Shown: positions 1-8,773 of the stretch, in pieces | How positions within the stretch are numbered: position 1 is the stretch's first letter | Layout: each line of letters opens with the position of its first letter | DNA from: Planctomycetaceae bacterium | Lineage (GTDB): Bacteria > Planctomycetota > Planctomycetia > Planctomycetales > Planctomycetaceae | Length of the DNA stretch: 61,052 bases | Reading direction: 5' to 3' | Assembly: GCA_900299185.1 (NCBI GenBank) | Contig: OMIV01000123.1 | Span: 1-61,052 of the forward strand | Notes under the pieces: model-generated | Database searches by the model: none | Seen by the model: the letters and a program-made list of their open reading frames with translations, nothing else | Told to the model about the DNA's origin: nothing | Translations under genes and position numbers: made by a program

Positions 1-117
1 AACGCTTGAGCGGACATTCTGGGACTCCGTTGAAGTTGCGACTTGAGAACTCACAACCCCAGCTGAACCAGTCTGTCCGCTCTTTACCAGTTACCCCCAC
101 GGTTTTGCGATGAGCCA
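1..117. repeat. Left copy of a 117-bp terminal inverted repeat
   Basis: Bases 1-117 are the exact reverse complement of bases 60932-61048, with no mismatch, and identity stops sharply at base 118. Inside the copy, GAGCGGACA (8-16) is repeated inverted as TGTCCGCTC (74-82). The right copy lies just upstream of a Flp pilin gene, while the sequence following this left copy is unrelated to that gene. The likeliest reading is a repeat present at least twice in the genome at which an assembler stopped on both sides. A true linear end or a mobile element is possible, but nothing else in the window supports either. Confidence 0.95.
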
Positions 118-340
118 GAAATTCGACGACATCAAAACAGCAGCGAACTTAACTGCTTCGAATTGCCCAAATCTCCTTGGGACGACCACATCAAAACGCC
201 ACAGCCGGGCGAAGTGACGGACACCGGCGTGCGTGAGTTGGTCGGCGACATGCGAGCACTGAGCGACTCGCTAATGCGGCTCAGTCGCTCCGTAAATGAG
301 AGCATGGACCAGACTGAGAACTATTCCGAGCCGCAAAAAA
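118..340. other. Short stretch without a convincing gene
   Basis: This stretch lies between the terminal repeat and the stop of the SLC13 gene on the opposite strand. A frame from the ATG at 110 encodes only 35 residues and has no ribosome binding site. A second frame from a TTG at 163 looks mildly protein-like up to about 310 but then runs antisense into the SLC13 gene. A decayed or frameshifted small gene remains possible. I see no terminator. Confidence 0.4.
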
Positions 341-2149
341 CTACGGCAGCACCGCTCCGGCAATGGGCAAATGGAACGGCCAGATCATTGGGATCAGCAC
401 CACCGCGACGATCCACAACAAGACATTGAGCGGCACTCCCACTTTGACGAAGTCGCTGAAGCGATAACCGCCGGGACCGTAAACCATCATGTGAGTCTGG
501 TAGCCCACGGGTGACGCGAAGGCGAACGATGCCGCCAGAGTCACCGCAATCAAGAACGGTCGCGCATCGCAGCCAATTTGCTCCGCCGCCTTCAGCGCGA
601 ACGGCACAGCCAAAGCCGCGGCCCCGTTATTGGTAATCAGCTCATTGAGCACCATCGTCACGAAGTAGATGGCAGCCAACGTGGCGTATGGACCCAGCGG
701 TTGAGTCAGCGACACTAACTGGCCCGAGAGGTAACTCGCGGCCCCAGTCTTTTCCAAAGCGGTTCCCAGGCCAAACGATGCTCCAATGGAAATCAGCACC
801 GACCAGTCAATCGCCTGACGAGCATCCGCCCCCGACAAGCATCGAGTAGCGATCATCAAGCCGCCGGCCGTGAACGCAGCCAACATCGGGTCGAGCAGCT
901 TGAAAGTGATGGCCACGATCATGCCCAGCAAACACAGCACCGCGACCCACCAACGGTCATGTCGCAGCGGAATGGAATCATCAACATCGCTGACCAGATA
1001 GAAGTCCGGGTTGTTGCGATGAGCCTTCACAAAGTTTGGCCCGGTTTGCATCAACAAGGTGTCGCCCGGTTCCAACCGCACGTCGCCGATTTTGGTCGTG
1101 ACTCGTTCGCCGTTGCGATGAATGGCCACGATCGCCGCGTTGTAATGAGTACGAAAACCGGCATCTCGCACGGTCTGACCGACGAGCGGCGACGACTGGC
1201 TGACCACGGCTTCGACCATACGACGACTCTGCCGAGCAGCCTTGGTCGCGACCTGGTAGTTGTCATCCTCAGCAGGCAACAAGCCGGGGATCTTCTTGAG
1301 ATCCACGATCGTGCTCACCACGCCGGTAAACGTCAGTCGGTCCTGAGCTTCGATCACCACATCAGGACTCACCGGGCCGATGACGGCTCCGCGACGGTCG
1401 ATCTCGAACAAGAACAAGCCCGGCAAGTTTCGCAGCCCCGCAGTCTCGATCGTTTGGCCGACGAGCGGACAAGTCGGCTGCACGATCATCTCGACGAGGT
1501 ACTCGCGGCGCGAATCACCCAATTGCTCGATCAATTCCTTACGCTCTGGCAAGAGCTTGCGTCCAACCGTCAGCAAGTAGACCAACCCAATCAACGCGCA
1601 TGGCACACCCACCCATCCGATCTCGAACATACCCATCGGCGTGATGTTGGCCTTACGCATCAAACCGTCGACGACCAAGTTGGTACTGGTCCCGATTAGC
1701 GTGCAGCAACCGCCCATGATCGTGAGGAACGACAGTGGTATTAGGAGCTTCGATGGAGCTACCTGATTCTTGCGGCACCAATCGATGACCACGGGCATCA
1801 GCAGCGCGACGGCGGACGTGTTGTTGAGGAACGCTGACTTGGTCGTGCAGAAGACAGCCAAGCACAGCAGTGCTCCGACTTCGGTCTTCACGGGCCCCAA
1901 GAACCGAGTCCCCATGGCGTCCATCACACCGGTCTCGCGCAGCCCGGCAGCGACGACCAGCAGCCCGCCCACCAATAGCACTGCGTTATTCACGAAGCCG
2001 CCGAATGCCTCTTCGGGCTTCAAAATGCCGAGCACCGACAGCAACACAATCGCGGCCATAAAGACCATGTCGGTCGCGGCCAATTCTTTGGCGAGCGCGT
2101 AGAGAACTAAAACCGTCACGGCGACCGTGATCCAAGCATCGCCACTCAT
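341..2149 (-). CDS. SLC13-family (DASS) permease with two RCK-C (TrkA_C) domains
   Basis: Predicted inner-membrane transporter of 602 residues for divalent anions such as sulfate or dicarboxylates; the substrate cannot be read from the sequence. The N-terminal half starts directly with hydrophobic spans and holds a helix-breaking NNTS motif (in SAFLNNTSAVALLMP). Two RCK-C modules follow at about residues 205-375, each with a PLVGQT motif (CPLVGQTIETAG, SPLVGQTVRDAG). A second membrane half carries the matching NNGAAALAVP motif. This transporter/RCK-C/transporter order is the usual one for YbiR/SLC13 permeases with TrkA_C domains. The frame stays open 92 codons further upstream, but ATG 2149 has GGGAG seven bases before it and begins the hydrophobic region, so it is preferred. 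No sulfur-assimilation genes are adjacent. Confidence 0.88.
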   Translation of the reverse strand: MSGDAWITVAVTVLVLYALAKELAATDMVFMAAIVLLSVLGILKPEEAFGGFVNNAVLLVGGLLVVAAGLRETGVMDAMGTRFLGPVKTEVGALLCLAVFCTTKSAFLNNTSAVALLMPVVIDWCRKNQVAPSKLLIPLSFLTIMGGCCTLIGTSTNLVVDGLMRKANITPMGMFEIGWVGVPCALIGLVYLLTVGRKLLPERKELIEQLGDSRREYLVEMIVQPTCPLVGQTIETAGLRNLPGLFLFEIDRRGAVIGPVSPDVVIEAQDRLTFTGVVSTIVDLKKIPGLLPAEDDNYQVATKAARQSRRMVEAVVSQSSPLVGQTVRDAGFRTHYNAAIVAIHRNGERVTTKIGDVRLEPGDTLLMQTGPNFVKAHRNNPDFYLVSDVDDSIPLRHDRWWVAVLCLLGMIVAITFKLLDPMLAAFTAGGLMIATRCLSGADARQAIDWSVLISIGASFGLGTALEKTGAASYLSGQLVSLTQPLGPYATLAAIYFVTMVLNELITNNGAAALAVPFALKAAEQIGCDARPFLIAVTLAASFAFASPVGYQTHMMVYGPGGYRFSDFVKVGVPLNVLLWIVAVVLIPMIWPFHLPIAGAVLP

Positions 2150-2288
2150 CGAACACTCCCTTAATACCAGTCTTTTCAGCCGAGTTTCGCCTGATTGGGC
2201 TGGAGATGCTATCGGAACAAGTCCGTCAGCCGTAAGCCAACTCAATTGAACGTGTCCGAGCCGCCGCAACTTGGAAGTCCATCCCAAG

Positions 2289-2786
2289 CTACGAAGTAAC
2301 CACAGGCAACGTGCAGATGGCCCATTGACCGAAGTTCTCTTCGACTTCGATCTGCAACGACGACACAGCAGCTCCCGGATAGCTGGTGACAGTTGGCAGC
2401 AGCCGTTCTCCGATCCACCGAGCAATCAACTCGGCGGTCGTGTTGGCTACGGGCAGCAAGACGCAATCCTCACGAGGAAAGATCCAGCGTCGCTCCTCGA
2501 AGCGCGCTTCGACTTCTTTGTCCGTCGCGGTCACGTGAATCGCTGGGTGTAACGTCGGCAACAAGACTCGATGATCAAGCTCTGCCACGATCGCCTGCAG
2601 AGCGTCACGCAGCGCGATGAAATCAAACACATACGAGTTCTCGTCCAACGGCCCCACAACTTCGACGGCCGTCCTCCAATTGTGACCATGCAAACGCTCG
2701 CAGATCGTTCCGTTGAACGTGATGAAGTGAGCGGCGCTGAAGACCAAATGATCCTTCGTCACACGAACTCGATACACAGGAGACAT
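2289..2786 (-). CDS. queD: 6-pyruvoyl-tetrahydropterin synthase / QueD family protein
   Basis: A 165-residue member of the 6-PTPS/QueD fold, which converts dihydroneopterin triphosphate to 6-carboxy-tetrahydropterin (queuosine pathway) or to 6-pyruvoyl-tetrahydropterin. The zinc ligands are visible as His in FSAAHF and the HxH of LHGHNW. The catalytic Cys lies four residues before that motif (ICERLHGH). DHR occurs in ELDHRVLL and the late Glu in VEENFGQW. The ATG at 2786 starts just before the conserved core; an upstream extension of 22 codons has no family features. No other queuosine gene is in the window, so QueD versus a pterin synthase of another pathway is not settled by context. It is slightly longer than E. 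coli QueD (about 120 residues). Confidence 0.82.
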   Translation of the reverse strand: MSPVYRVRVTKDHLVFSAAHFITFNGTICERLHGHNWRTAVEVVGPLDENSYVFDFIALRDALQAIVAELDHRVLLPTLHPAIHVTATDKEVEARFEERRWIFPREDCVLLPVANTTAELIARWIGERLLPTVTSYPGAAVSSLQIEVEENFGQWAICTLPVVTS

Positions 2787-2825
2787 CAACCCGAGCCTTT
2801 CATGAATGGCGATTCCGGCAGATCT

Positions 2826-2890
2826 CGTGGAGCACGTTTCTAACGTGCTCACTTCTCATGAATTGAGGCACGTTGGAAACATGCCCCACG
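2826..2890. repeat. Palindromic intergenic repeat, two hairpins in tandem
   Basis: Two adjacent hairpins lie between queD and mnmE. The first is built on GCACGTTTCTAACGTGC and the second on GGCACGTTGGAAACATGCC. An outer CGTGG (2826-2830) pairs with CCACG (2885-2889). The layout resembles the element at 36411-36476, although the stem sequences differ. Confidence 0.75.
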
Positions 2891-3053
2891 GGAATTCTCC
2901 GGTTCCGCTCGAACTCGCGCCGGATTGATAACGGCTTCACGACCGAAATGCGTTGAAGGCCGACGGACTCACCAAACCTGGGTGAGCCTCCGTCCGACGT
3001 GTTCTTCGCAAAGTCAGACGGCCCAGTTCGTGATCACTCCCGCGCCGCAATGC

Positions 3054-4436
3054 TCACTTCCCGATGCAGAACCGGCTGAAGATGCGGTCGAGGATGTCAT
3101 CGGTGTAAACGGCACCGACGATCTGGCCGAGATGCTCCAACGCCTCGCGAATCTCGATCGCTACCAATTCGTCGCCCAGGTTTTCAGCCGTCGCTTGCCC
3201 AGCCCGATCGAGGGACTCGATGGTGGCCCGCAGCGACTCGCGCGACCGAGCCGCAGTCGAACCAACCAACTCCGACGCCGCAACGTTCTGCTCCGCAAGA
3301 CTCGCGACGATGTGTGCTCGCAACTCGGCCAGGCCAGCCCCCGACCGAGAACTCACATTGAACTCTGACAAATCACCAATCGAGCAGGCAGTCGACTCGG
3401 GGCTTAGCAGATCGCACTTCGTCCGCACCACCAACAGCGGATTGCCACTCGCACGCAGGCTTTCGAGATGCTCTTGATCGAGTGCAGCTTCATCGTCCGA
3501 AAGCACTGCAGCTCGACACCACAAAACCAGATCCGCGCGCTGGAGCTGATCGTCGCGCTGTTGCTGAGCGGCTTGCTCAATGGCTTGCTCGCTACTCATC
3601 CAACCGGCGGTGTCGAGCAATTCGATATCAATCCCGTCCCACTGCAGCGGCAACGACAGGTAATCGCGCGTGGTCCCCGAGACTTCAGAAACAATGGCGG
3701 CATCGCGACCCGTCAGAGCGTTGAAGAGCGTGCTCTTTCCAGCGTTCGGCAGTCCTCCCAAGACGACTCGATTTCGATGCTGCGACTGCATGCGTTGCTC
3801 GGCTTGCTGATGCAGTCGCTCGATCTGTTGCCGTACCGCACCCAGGCGTGCGAGCAACTCGGCTCGCCCGATGAACTCAATGTCCTCGTCGATAAAGTCG
3901 AGTCCCGCTTCAAGGTCCGCCAGCACATTGAGCAGCTCGCTGCGAGCGCTTCCAATCAAGCCGGACAAGCCGCCCGCCAATTGCTTCAGCGCGACTTGCA
4001 GTTGCTCGAAGTCGGCAGCATCGATGACACCCAGCACGGCATCTGCTTGAGCCAAGTCCAACCGCCCCGCCATGAAGGCTCGAAACGTGAATTCACCGCG
4101 TTGAGCAGGCCGAGCACCCAACTGAAACAATTCTTCCAGCACCAATTCGAGCAGCGGAGGTGCCCCCAACACCCGCAACTCGACGCTGGGTTGCCCTGTA
4201 TAACTTCGCTGCGTCGGCCACACATAAGCCTGAACCGTCAGCCGACCTCGGCCACCGCATCGCGCGAGATCAATCGACGACTCCCGGCAAGTCGGCTGTC
4301 TCGTCATCCGCAAGGACTCATCACCAAGCAGTTGGCTCGTGAGTTCCAGAGCCCGCGGTCCGCTGGCTCGAATGACGCCAATCTCTGCTGCCCCTGGAGC
4401 AGATGCGATCGCGGCAATCGTGTCGTCACTACGCAT
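3054..4436 (-). CDS. mnmE: tRNA uridine-5-carboxymethylaminomethyl(34) synthesis GTPase MnmE
   Basis: MnmE works with MnmG to modify the wobble uridine of certain tRNAs, using GTP hydrolysis and a folate one-carbon donor. This 460-residue protein has normal length. It opens with the N-terminal folate-binding domain (DTIAAIASAPG, then GVIRASGP and RGEFTFRAFMAGRLDLAQ). The inserted G domain follows, with the P-loop GLPNAGKSTLFN, the G2 loop SGTTRDY, the G3 motif DTAGW and TKCD as G4. The protein ends in CIGK, the invariant C-terminal motif with the catalytic cysteine. ATG 4436 matches the family start; an upstream extension of 33 codons is not homologous. No mnmG or other tRNA-modification gene is beside it. 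Confidence 0.97.
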   Translation of the reverse strand: MRSDDTIAAIASAPGAAEIGVIRASGPRALELTSQLLGDESLRMTRQPTCRESSIDLARCGGRGRLTVQAYVWPTQRSYTGQPSVELRVLGAPPLLELVLEELFQLGARPAQRGEFTFRAFMAGRLDLAQADAVLGVIDAADFEQLQVALKQLAGGLSGLIGSARSELLNVLADLEAGLDFIDEDIEFIGRAELLARLGAVRQQIERLHQQAEQRMQSQHRNRVVLGGLPNAGKSTLFNALTGRDAAIVSEVSGTTRDYLSLPLQWDGIDIELLDTAGWMSSEQAIEQAAQQQRDDQLQRADLVLWCRAAVLSDDEAALDQEHLESLRASGNPLLVVRTKCDLLSPESTACSIGDLSEFNVSSRSGAGLAELRAHIVASLAEQNVAASELVGSTAARSRESLRATIESLDRAGQATAENLGDELVAIEIREALEHLGQIVGAVYTDDILDRIFSRFCIGK

Positions 4437-4502
4437 AAAAGAAGTCGCTGAAAGAGAGAGTTGATGCTTCGGACAAAAGCCTCGGTGTCGAAGGGGCCCG
4501 AA

Positions 4503-4697
4503 GCCGAATTCGTCAGAATTCGGAGCCCTTTGCATGAGCGTCTGAAGTCTGACGACTTCAGCTACTGTCCCCGAGTTCCAAACATCGCAGATCGAACGAC
4601 GGCTTGAAACTCAGCGCCGCGCTTTGAGGAGCAACATGACTGATACTTCTCAGTCGCAGAGCGACTGAGCTACGTAGGCGAGTCGCTCCGCGACTCG
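4503..4697. repeat. Cluster of three different palindromic repeats
   Basis: The 400-bp gap between mnmE and the PadR gene holds three palindromes. The first is CCGAATTC/GAATTCGG around GTCA (about 4504-4523). The second is CTGAAGTCTGACGACTTCAG (4542-4561). The third is a hairpin doublet at 4651-4697, made of CAGTCGC/GCGACTG and then GAGTCGC/GCGACTC separated by a CTACGTAG-like core. Related doublets lie at 52373-52421 and 57367-57413. I see no gene in the gap. Confidence 0.8.
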
Positions 4698-4839
4698 CGT
4701 CCTTTTCTTGGACTAGCACTTTCTGCTTCAACTTCAGAAACAACCCCTTGCCTCTCGATACATAGCCAGGCAATATGTCGCGACGCCATGCATGGGATCT
4801 GATTGGCGTTGGGCTCTTGTAGTTGAAGAGGACCGCACG

Positions 4840-5193
4840 ATGGACGCGATTAATCCCGAGTTACTCCGAGGCAGTCTGGAGTTGATGGTGCTGTCAGCAC
4901 TCTCGGACGGAAAGCAATACGGCTATTCGATTCAGGCGAAGCTGTGGGAATCGAGCAGCGAGATCATCGATCTGAAAGCCGGAACGCTCTACCCAATCTT
5001 GCATAAGTTGGAGAAAGAAGGGCTCGTGAAGAGCCTGTGGGAAAACGAGACTGGCCGACGTCGAAAGTGGTACGAGCTGACCGCAGCCGGGCGAAAGCAG
5101 TTACGGAATCGCGCCGATGAATGGCGGCGTTATGTCGATTGCCTGCGTCGCATCCTGGGACCACTGGGCGATCTGGCCCCGCAGCCCGCTTGA
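4840..5193 (+). CDS. PadR-family transcriptional regulator
   Basis: A 117-residue winged-helix repressor of the short PadR type. The typical PadR core is visible: LLRGSLELMVLSALSDGKQYGYSI, then LKAGTLYPILHKLEKEGLVKS and RRRKWYELTAAGRK. A short C-terminal helix (LRNRADEWRRYVDCLRRIL) would form the dimer. ATG 4840 follows a purine-rich GAAGAGGA. The next gene begins with a HAAS domain. PadR regulators paired with HAAS/DUF1700-like or permease-prefix proteins are a recurring arrangement, so this regulator probably controls the gene at 5306, 112 bp downstream. The inducing signal cannot be read from the sequence. Confidence 0.92.
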   Translation: MDAINPELLRGSLELMVLSALSDGKQYGYSIQAKLWESSSEIIDLKAGTLYPILHKLEKEGLVKSLWENETGRRRKWYELTAAGRKQLRNRADEWRRYVDCLRRILGPLGDLAPQPA

Positions 5194-5305
5194 CCGTGGG
5201 TGGCACGCTCTGAGCCTTCAGCGAAGGGCGTGTCTTCAAGCCGAGTCTGCACCACCCCGAACTTGAGTTTTTGCCACTGGATCATCGCTTGCCGAGGAAC
5301 ATGTC

Positions 5306-7261
5306 ATGCCCGAGCGAGAGTTCGAAATCTATCTGTCAGTGCTCAGTCGCTTGTTGCGGCTGAACTCCACTCAGAAGGACGCCATCGCGGATGAGCTGCG
5401 CGATCATCTCGAAGAGCGTCTGGCCGACTTAATGGCCTCGGGACTGTCGCGCGACGACGCCATCAAACAGGCGCTCGATGACTTCGGAGATGTCTCCGGT
5501 CTGGCGCTCGACTTCACACAGGCTTCACTCACACCACTGAGGAGGATCGCTATGCGTACGACGCTCGCAGCTTCGGCACTCGCACTGCTGGTCACGTTGG
5601 GATTGTTCCTCTTCGCGCCGCAGCCCGAGAACGGCTCACGCATCGTTGCTCAAGTGCTCGCAGAAGAAACGAAGGAAGTCACTGCGCCGGTCGAAAGAAA
5701 GTCGGTGTTCCTGGACGACGAAGAACTCTTTCCGAAGTTTCTGTCCGAGATGACCGCCGTCGATTTCGCAGATACGCCGCTAACCGATGTCGTGCAGTTC
5801 CTGGGGGACAAGCACAAGGTCACGTGCCTGATTGATCTCAAAGCCTTGGAAGCGGCAGGAATAGCGATGGACGCGCCGGTCACGTTGTCGCGGCAGAGCA
5901 TCACGCTGGAAGAGTTACTGACTCATCTCTTGCAGCCTCTTTCATTGGGATGGCGAGTTGATGGAGACATCTTGATCGTCACGACCATCGACGAAGTCAG
6001 TCAGCGACTGCTGACTCAGCATTACGACCTAGCCCCGCTCTTGATGAAGGGGTACTCGCTCGACGATCTGACAGCCGCGATCACGCAGGCCGGTCGCAAC
6101 AACTGGGAAGCAGATGGCACCGGCGCGGGAACAATCATCACGATCAATGACTCCGTCATCGTTCGTCAGAACTATCAAGGTCACCGCGAGATTTCCCGAA
6201 TGCTGGCCGCGCTGGAGCAACCGCAGCGATCGTCGCCGCTTCGCGTGTGTTCGAATTGCGCGAAGCTGGAAGCGGCTTTGAAGAGTTCGAGCGAGTGTAA
6301 TTTCACAGACACACCGCTGGCCGATGCGATGACGTTCTTGGCAGACAAGCACGGCATCTCCATCGAACTGGATCGCGCGGATCTTGCGAACGCGAATGTT
6401 GCCCTTGATGCTCCCATCACGCTCAGCCTCACCAACAAGCCGCTCCATCAGATCTTGAGTATCTCGTTGAAGAGCTTGAACCTCGCCTACTTCATTCGCG
6501 ATGGCGTCATCAAGGTCACGACTCAAGACCTCGCCTACCAACTTTTCGACCACGTTGTCTATGACGTCCGCGATCTGGTTGCAGCGAACTCTGGAACGAC
6601 GGCGGACGGCGAGAAGATGTCGCAGCTCAAGACGGCCTTGCTCGATACCACGTCGGCAAATTGGTTGGAGAAAGGAACCGGCGAAGGAGCCATCCTCACG
6701 ACGGATCCCGGAGTGTTGGTTGTTACTCAAACGAGCGTTGGGCATGCAGAGATCGAGACGCTGTTGAATCGACTGCGACAACAAGCCCGGAAGAATCCTG
6801 TCGCAGCGAATCGACACGCGATGCCGCAGCTGGTCACCAAGACGTATCGCGTCACCAAAGAGGCGGCGAACGACTTGTCGCAGGCGTTGCCGAAGTTGGT
6901 GGCCGTGCCGAGTTGGACGGTCGTAATTAACCACGAAGAGCCATCGCTCCATGTGATCGCCGGCGAGCCGTGGATGTAGGAAGTCGAAGGGCGAATTGTC
7001 GGCAGTCCATTTGAAGTGCGAGTGCCCGAGACTCCAGCCACTCCCAAACCCGAACCCGGCAAGCCCGCTCCTGCTAACCAACCCGCTGCGGCGAAGAACA
7101 TCTTGGTCCGTCCGTGCTCGAACCTTGTGATTCGCCAAACGTTCGAAGTCCATCGCGAGATCGAACGTTTCATCAGCAACATGGTCGGCTCAGAATTCCG
7201 AGGCACCTTCGATCCGACCAAAGGCAACACGGGAGGCATGGGAGGCGGCGGCTTCTTTTGA
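5306..7261 (+). pseudogene. HAAS-domain / secretin-N-domain fusion protein, interrupted by an in-frame TAG
   Basis: The frame encodes a HAAS-type alpha-helical domain (about residues 1-75: LLRLNSTQKDAIADELRDHL and DDAIKQALDDFGD), one membrane span (about 82-103) and then a long extracytoplasmic part. That part holds two STN-like (secretin/TonB short N-terminal) modules at about 142-235 and 320-410, recognisable from DTPLTDVVQFLGDKH and DTPLADAMTFLADKHG. Each is followed by a secretin-N1-like module (GHREISRMLAALEQ; GHAEIETLLNRLRQ). Codon 558 is TAG (6977-6979). The same frame continues for 93 codons with a related ending (VHREIERFISNM), a Pro-rich linker and a Gly-rich tail, so one base change probably split a 651-residue protein. 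Sequencing error, recent mutation and readthrough are all possible. A GAGGA precedes ATG 5306. The upstream PadR gene is the likely regulator. Confidence 0.72.
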
Positions 7262-7295
7262 ATTCTGTCCGAATGGCTGAAGATCGTAGGTACTA

Positions 7296-8717
7296 TTACT
7301 CGGGGCGTTTGGCACGTGCTCGCTTCAGGGCCTGAGCGATCTCATCAGCGATGAGATCGTTACCGGCCTCGACCATATGCACTCCGTCATACGTAAAGAC
7401 ATTGCCTTCGGGCCGGTCTTTGCGAATGGCTTCACGCTCACGGAAAAACGCGGCTCGTAGGTCGCAACTCGTGACTCCTTCTTGGCTCGCGACATCCAGT
7501 GCGATGGCGGCGTATTCATCGAGCTTGGCATCGAAGTCATTCTTGCCGCGCGGCTTTTCGCCGATGAGCGTCGGCGTGGCGACAATGACGGTCGCCTTCG
7601 CCTGCTTGGCGTCCGCGATCATCGAATGCAGGGCTTCGCGATACTTCTCCGGCGAGTTGCCCTTGCCATTCGCTTGATGCCACACGTCGTTGATCCCGAT
7701 GTAAATGACGACGACCGAGGAGCGATCATCCTTAATGACTTCTCTCAGCGGCTTCTGAGTGCATCCGTAGAGATTATTACAGCCATCGCGGAGGTCCGTT
7801 GACTTGCCGCCGTTGATGCCGCGTTTGAAGAACTCGACGTTCAGATCCGGGCGACGATCACGCACGACCTTGGCCACGCCATCCAGATACCCGCCCTGCC
7901 ACGTCACCGAGTCTCCGAAGAAGCTGATTCGATCTCCCTGCACCAGCGGCGTTTCATCTCCGACCAACATCTCGATCGATGCCGAAAGCTTCTTCGCCAT
8001 CTTCGGCTGAGCCACCACCGTGCCGGGCACAGTTTCCTTGCTGGTACCTTTTGTCAGTCCCAATGCTTCGCGCGGTGAACGAGCCAAGCCGATCCGATGC
8101 AGCTCCAAAACCTGCGAACCGTTTTTGCTCAGATAGAGGTGGCTTATCGATCGAGCCGCCAGCGGCGCATCATGAAAGAGCGGCTTCGCGGCGAGCCGTC
8201 CGGCGGGATCAAGCAACGCTTCGCCAGCACCTTCCGCCGCCCAGCCACTCCAGCGCTGCAGATCAAAGTCGTAACGCACCAACATGGTCTGCAAGGTCGT
8301 GCTCGGCCAATTGGTTTTCACCACGGCGGGCGCGTTGGTCCACAAGCCCTTCGAGTCTCCGTAACCACGATTGAACCCGAACTCACTGAATTGCGAGACG
8401 TTGTTCGCAGCCGGCGAGACTGTTGCGTACCCCTCAATCGCCTGCAGAGTCTTGAGTGTCAGCGCATACCAAACCGTGCCTGCGTCGACCGGAACTGCCA
8501 ACGCACGAAAGTGATTGCCATGCGTTGTAACGAGTATTCCATCGCGTTCGTTGACCTTCGGAATCAACGCCCACTCGCCAAGACCTTCTTGAGCAAAGCC
8601 GCTTCGGGTCTTGCCGTCGAACTCGTCCACTGCGATCACCTGAGCCAATACCGGCTCAAGCCCAATCGACATCGCGGTGACAACAGCCATCCCCGCCGCA
8701 AGATTCATGAAGCCCAT
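7296..8717 (-). CDS. Secreted SGNH/GDSL hydrolase with N-terminal extension
   Basis: A 473-residue exported esterase-like protein. An N-terminal signal peptide (MGFMNLAAGMAVVTAMSIGL) precedes a beta-rich region of about 220 residues without a recognised motif. The SGNH domain follows: block I is FFGDSVTWQ with the nucleophile Ser, the Gly/Asn blocks appear in KRGINGG and YIGINDVW, and the catalytic Asp/His pair lies in DGVHM near the C terminus. Deacetylation of polysaccharides is a common role of such enzymes, but nothing here fixes the substrate. ATG 8717 has GGAG 12 bases upstream; a GTG at 8756 is a longer alternative. It follows the DUF1501 gene on the same strand with a 56-bp gap and may be cotranscribed. 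Confidence 0.85.
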   Translation of the reverse strand: MGFMNLAAGMAVVTAMSIGLEPVLAQVIAVDEFDGKTRSGFAQEGLGEWALIPKVNERDGILVTTHGNHFRALAVPVDAGTVWYALTLKTLQAIEGYATVSPAANNVSQFSEFGFNRGYGDSKGLWTNAPAVVKTNWPSTTLQTMLVRYDFDLQRWSGWAAEGAGEALLDPAGRLAAKPLFHDAPLAARSISHLYLSKNGSQVLELHRIGLARSPREALGLTKGTSKETVPGTVVAQPKMAKKLSASIEMLVGDETPLVQGDRISFFGDSVTWQGGYLDGVAKVVRDRRPDLNVEFFKRGINGGKSTDLRDGCNNLYGCTQKPLREVIKDDRSSVVVIYIGINDVWHQANGKGNSPEKYREALHSMIADAKQAKATVIVATPTLIGEKPRGKNDFDAKLDEYAAIALDVASQEGVTSCDLRAAFFREREAIRKDRPEGNVFTYDGVHMVEAGNDLIADEIAQALKRARAKRPE

Positions 8718-8773
8718 AAGTCGCCAACACTCCGGGAGATGATCGTTGTGGTTCACGCCAGTTGGTCACGCTG

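Noticed and set aside
163-429. An 88-codon plus-strand frame starting with TTG
   Set aside because: It has no ribosome binding site and its second half runs antisense into the well-supported SLC13 gene.
959-1699. A 246-codon plus-strand frame
   Set aside because: It is antisense to the SLC13/RCK gene, whose motifs are clear on the other strand.
3468-4451. A 327-codon plus-strand frame
   Set aside because: It lies opposite mnmE, whose whole family sequence is on the minus strand.
6029-7153. A 374-codon minus-strand frame
   Set aside because: It is antisense to the HAAS-secretin gene and shows no domain.
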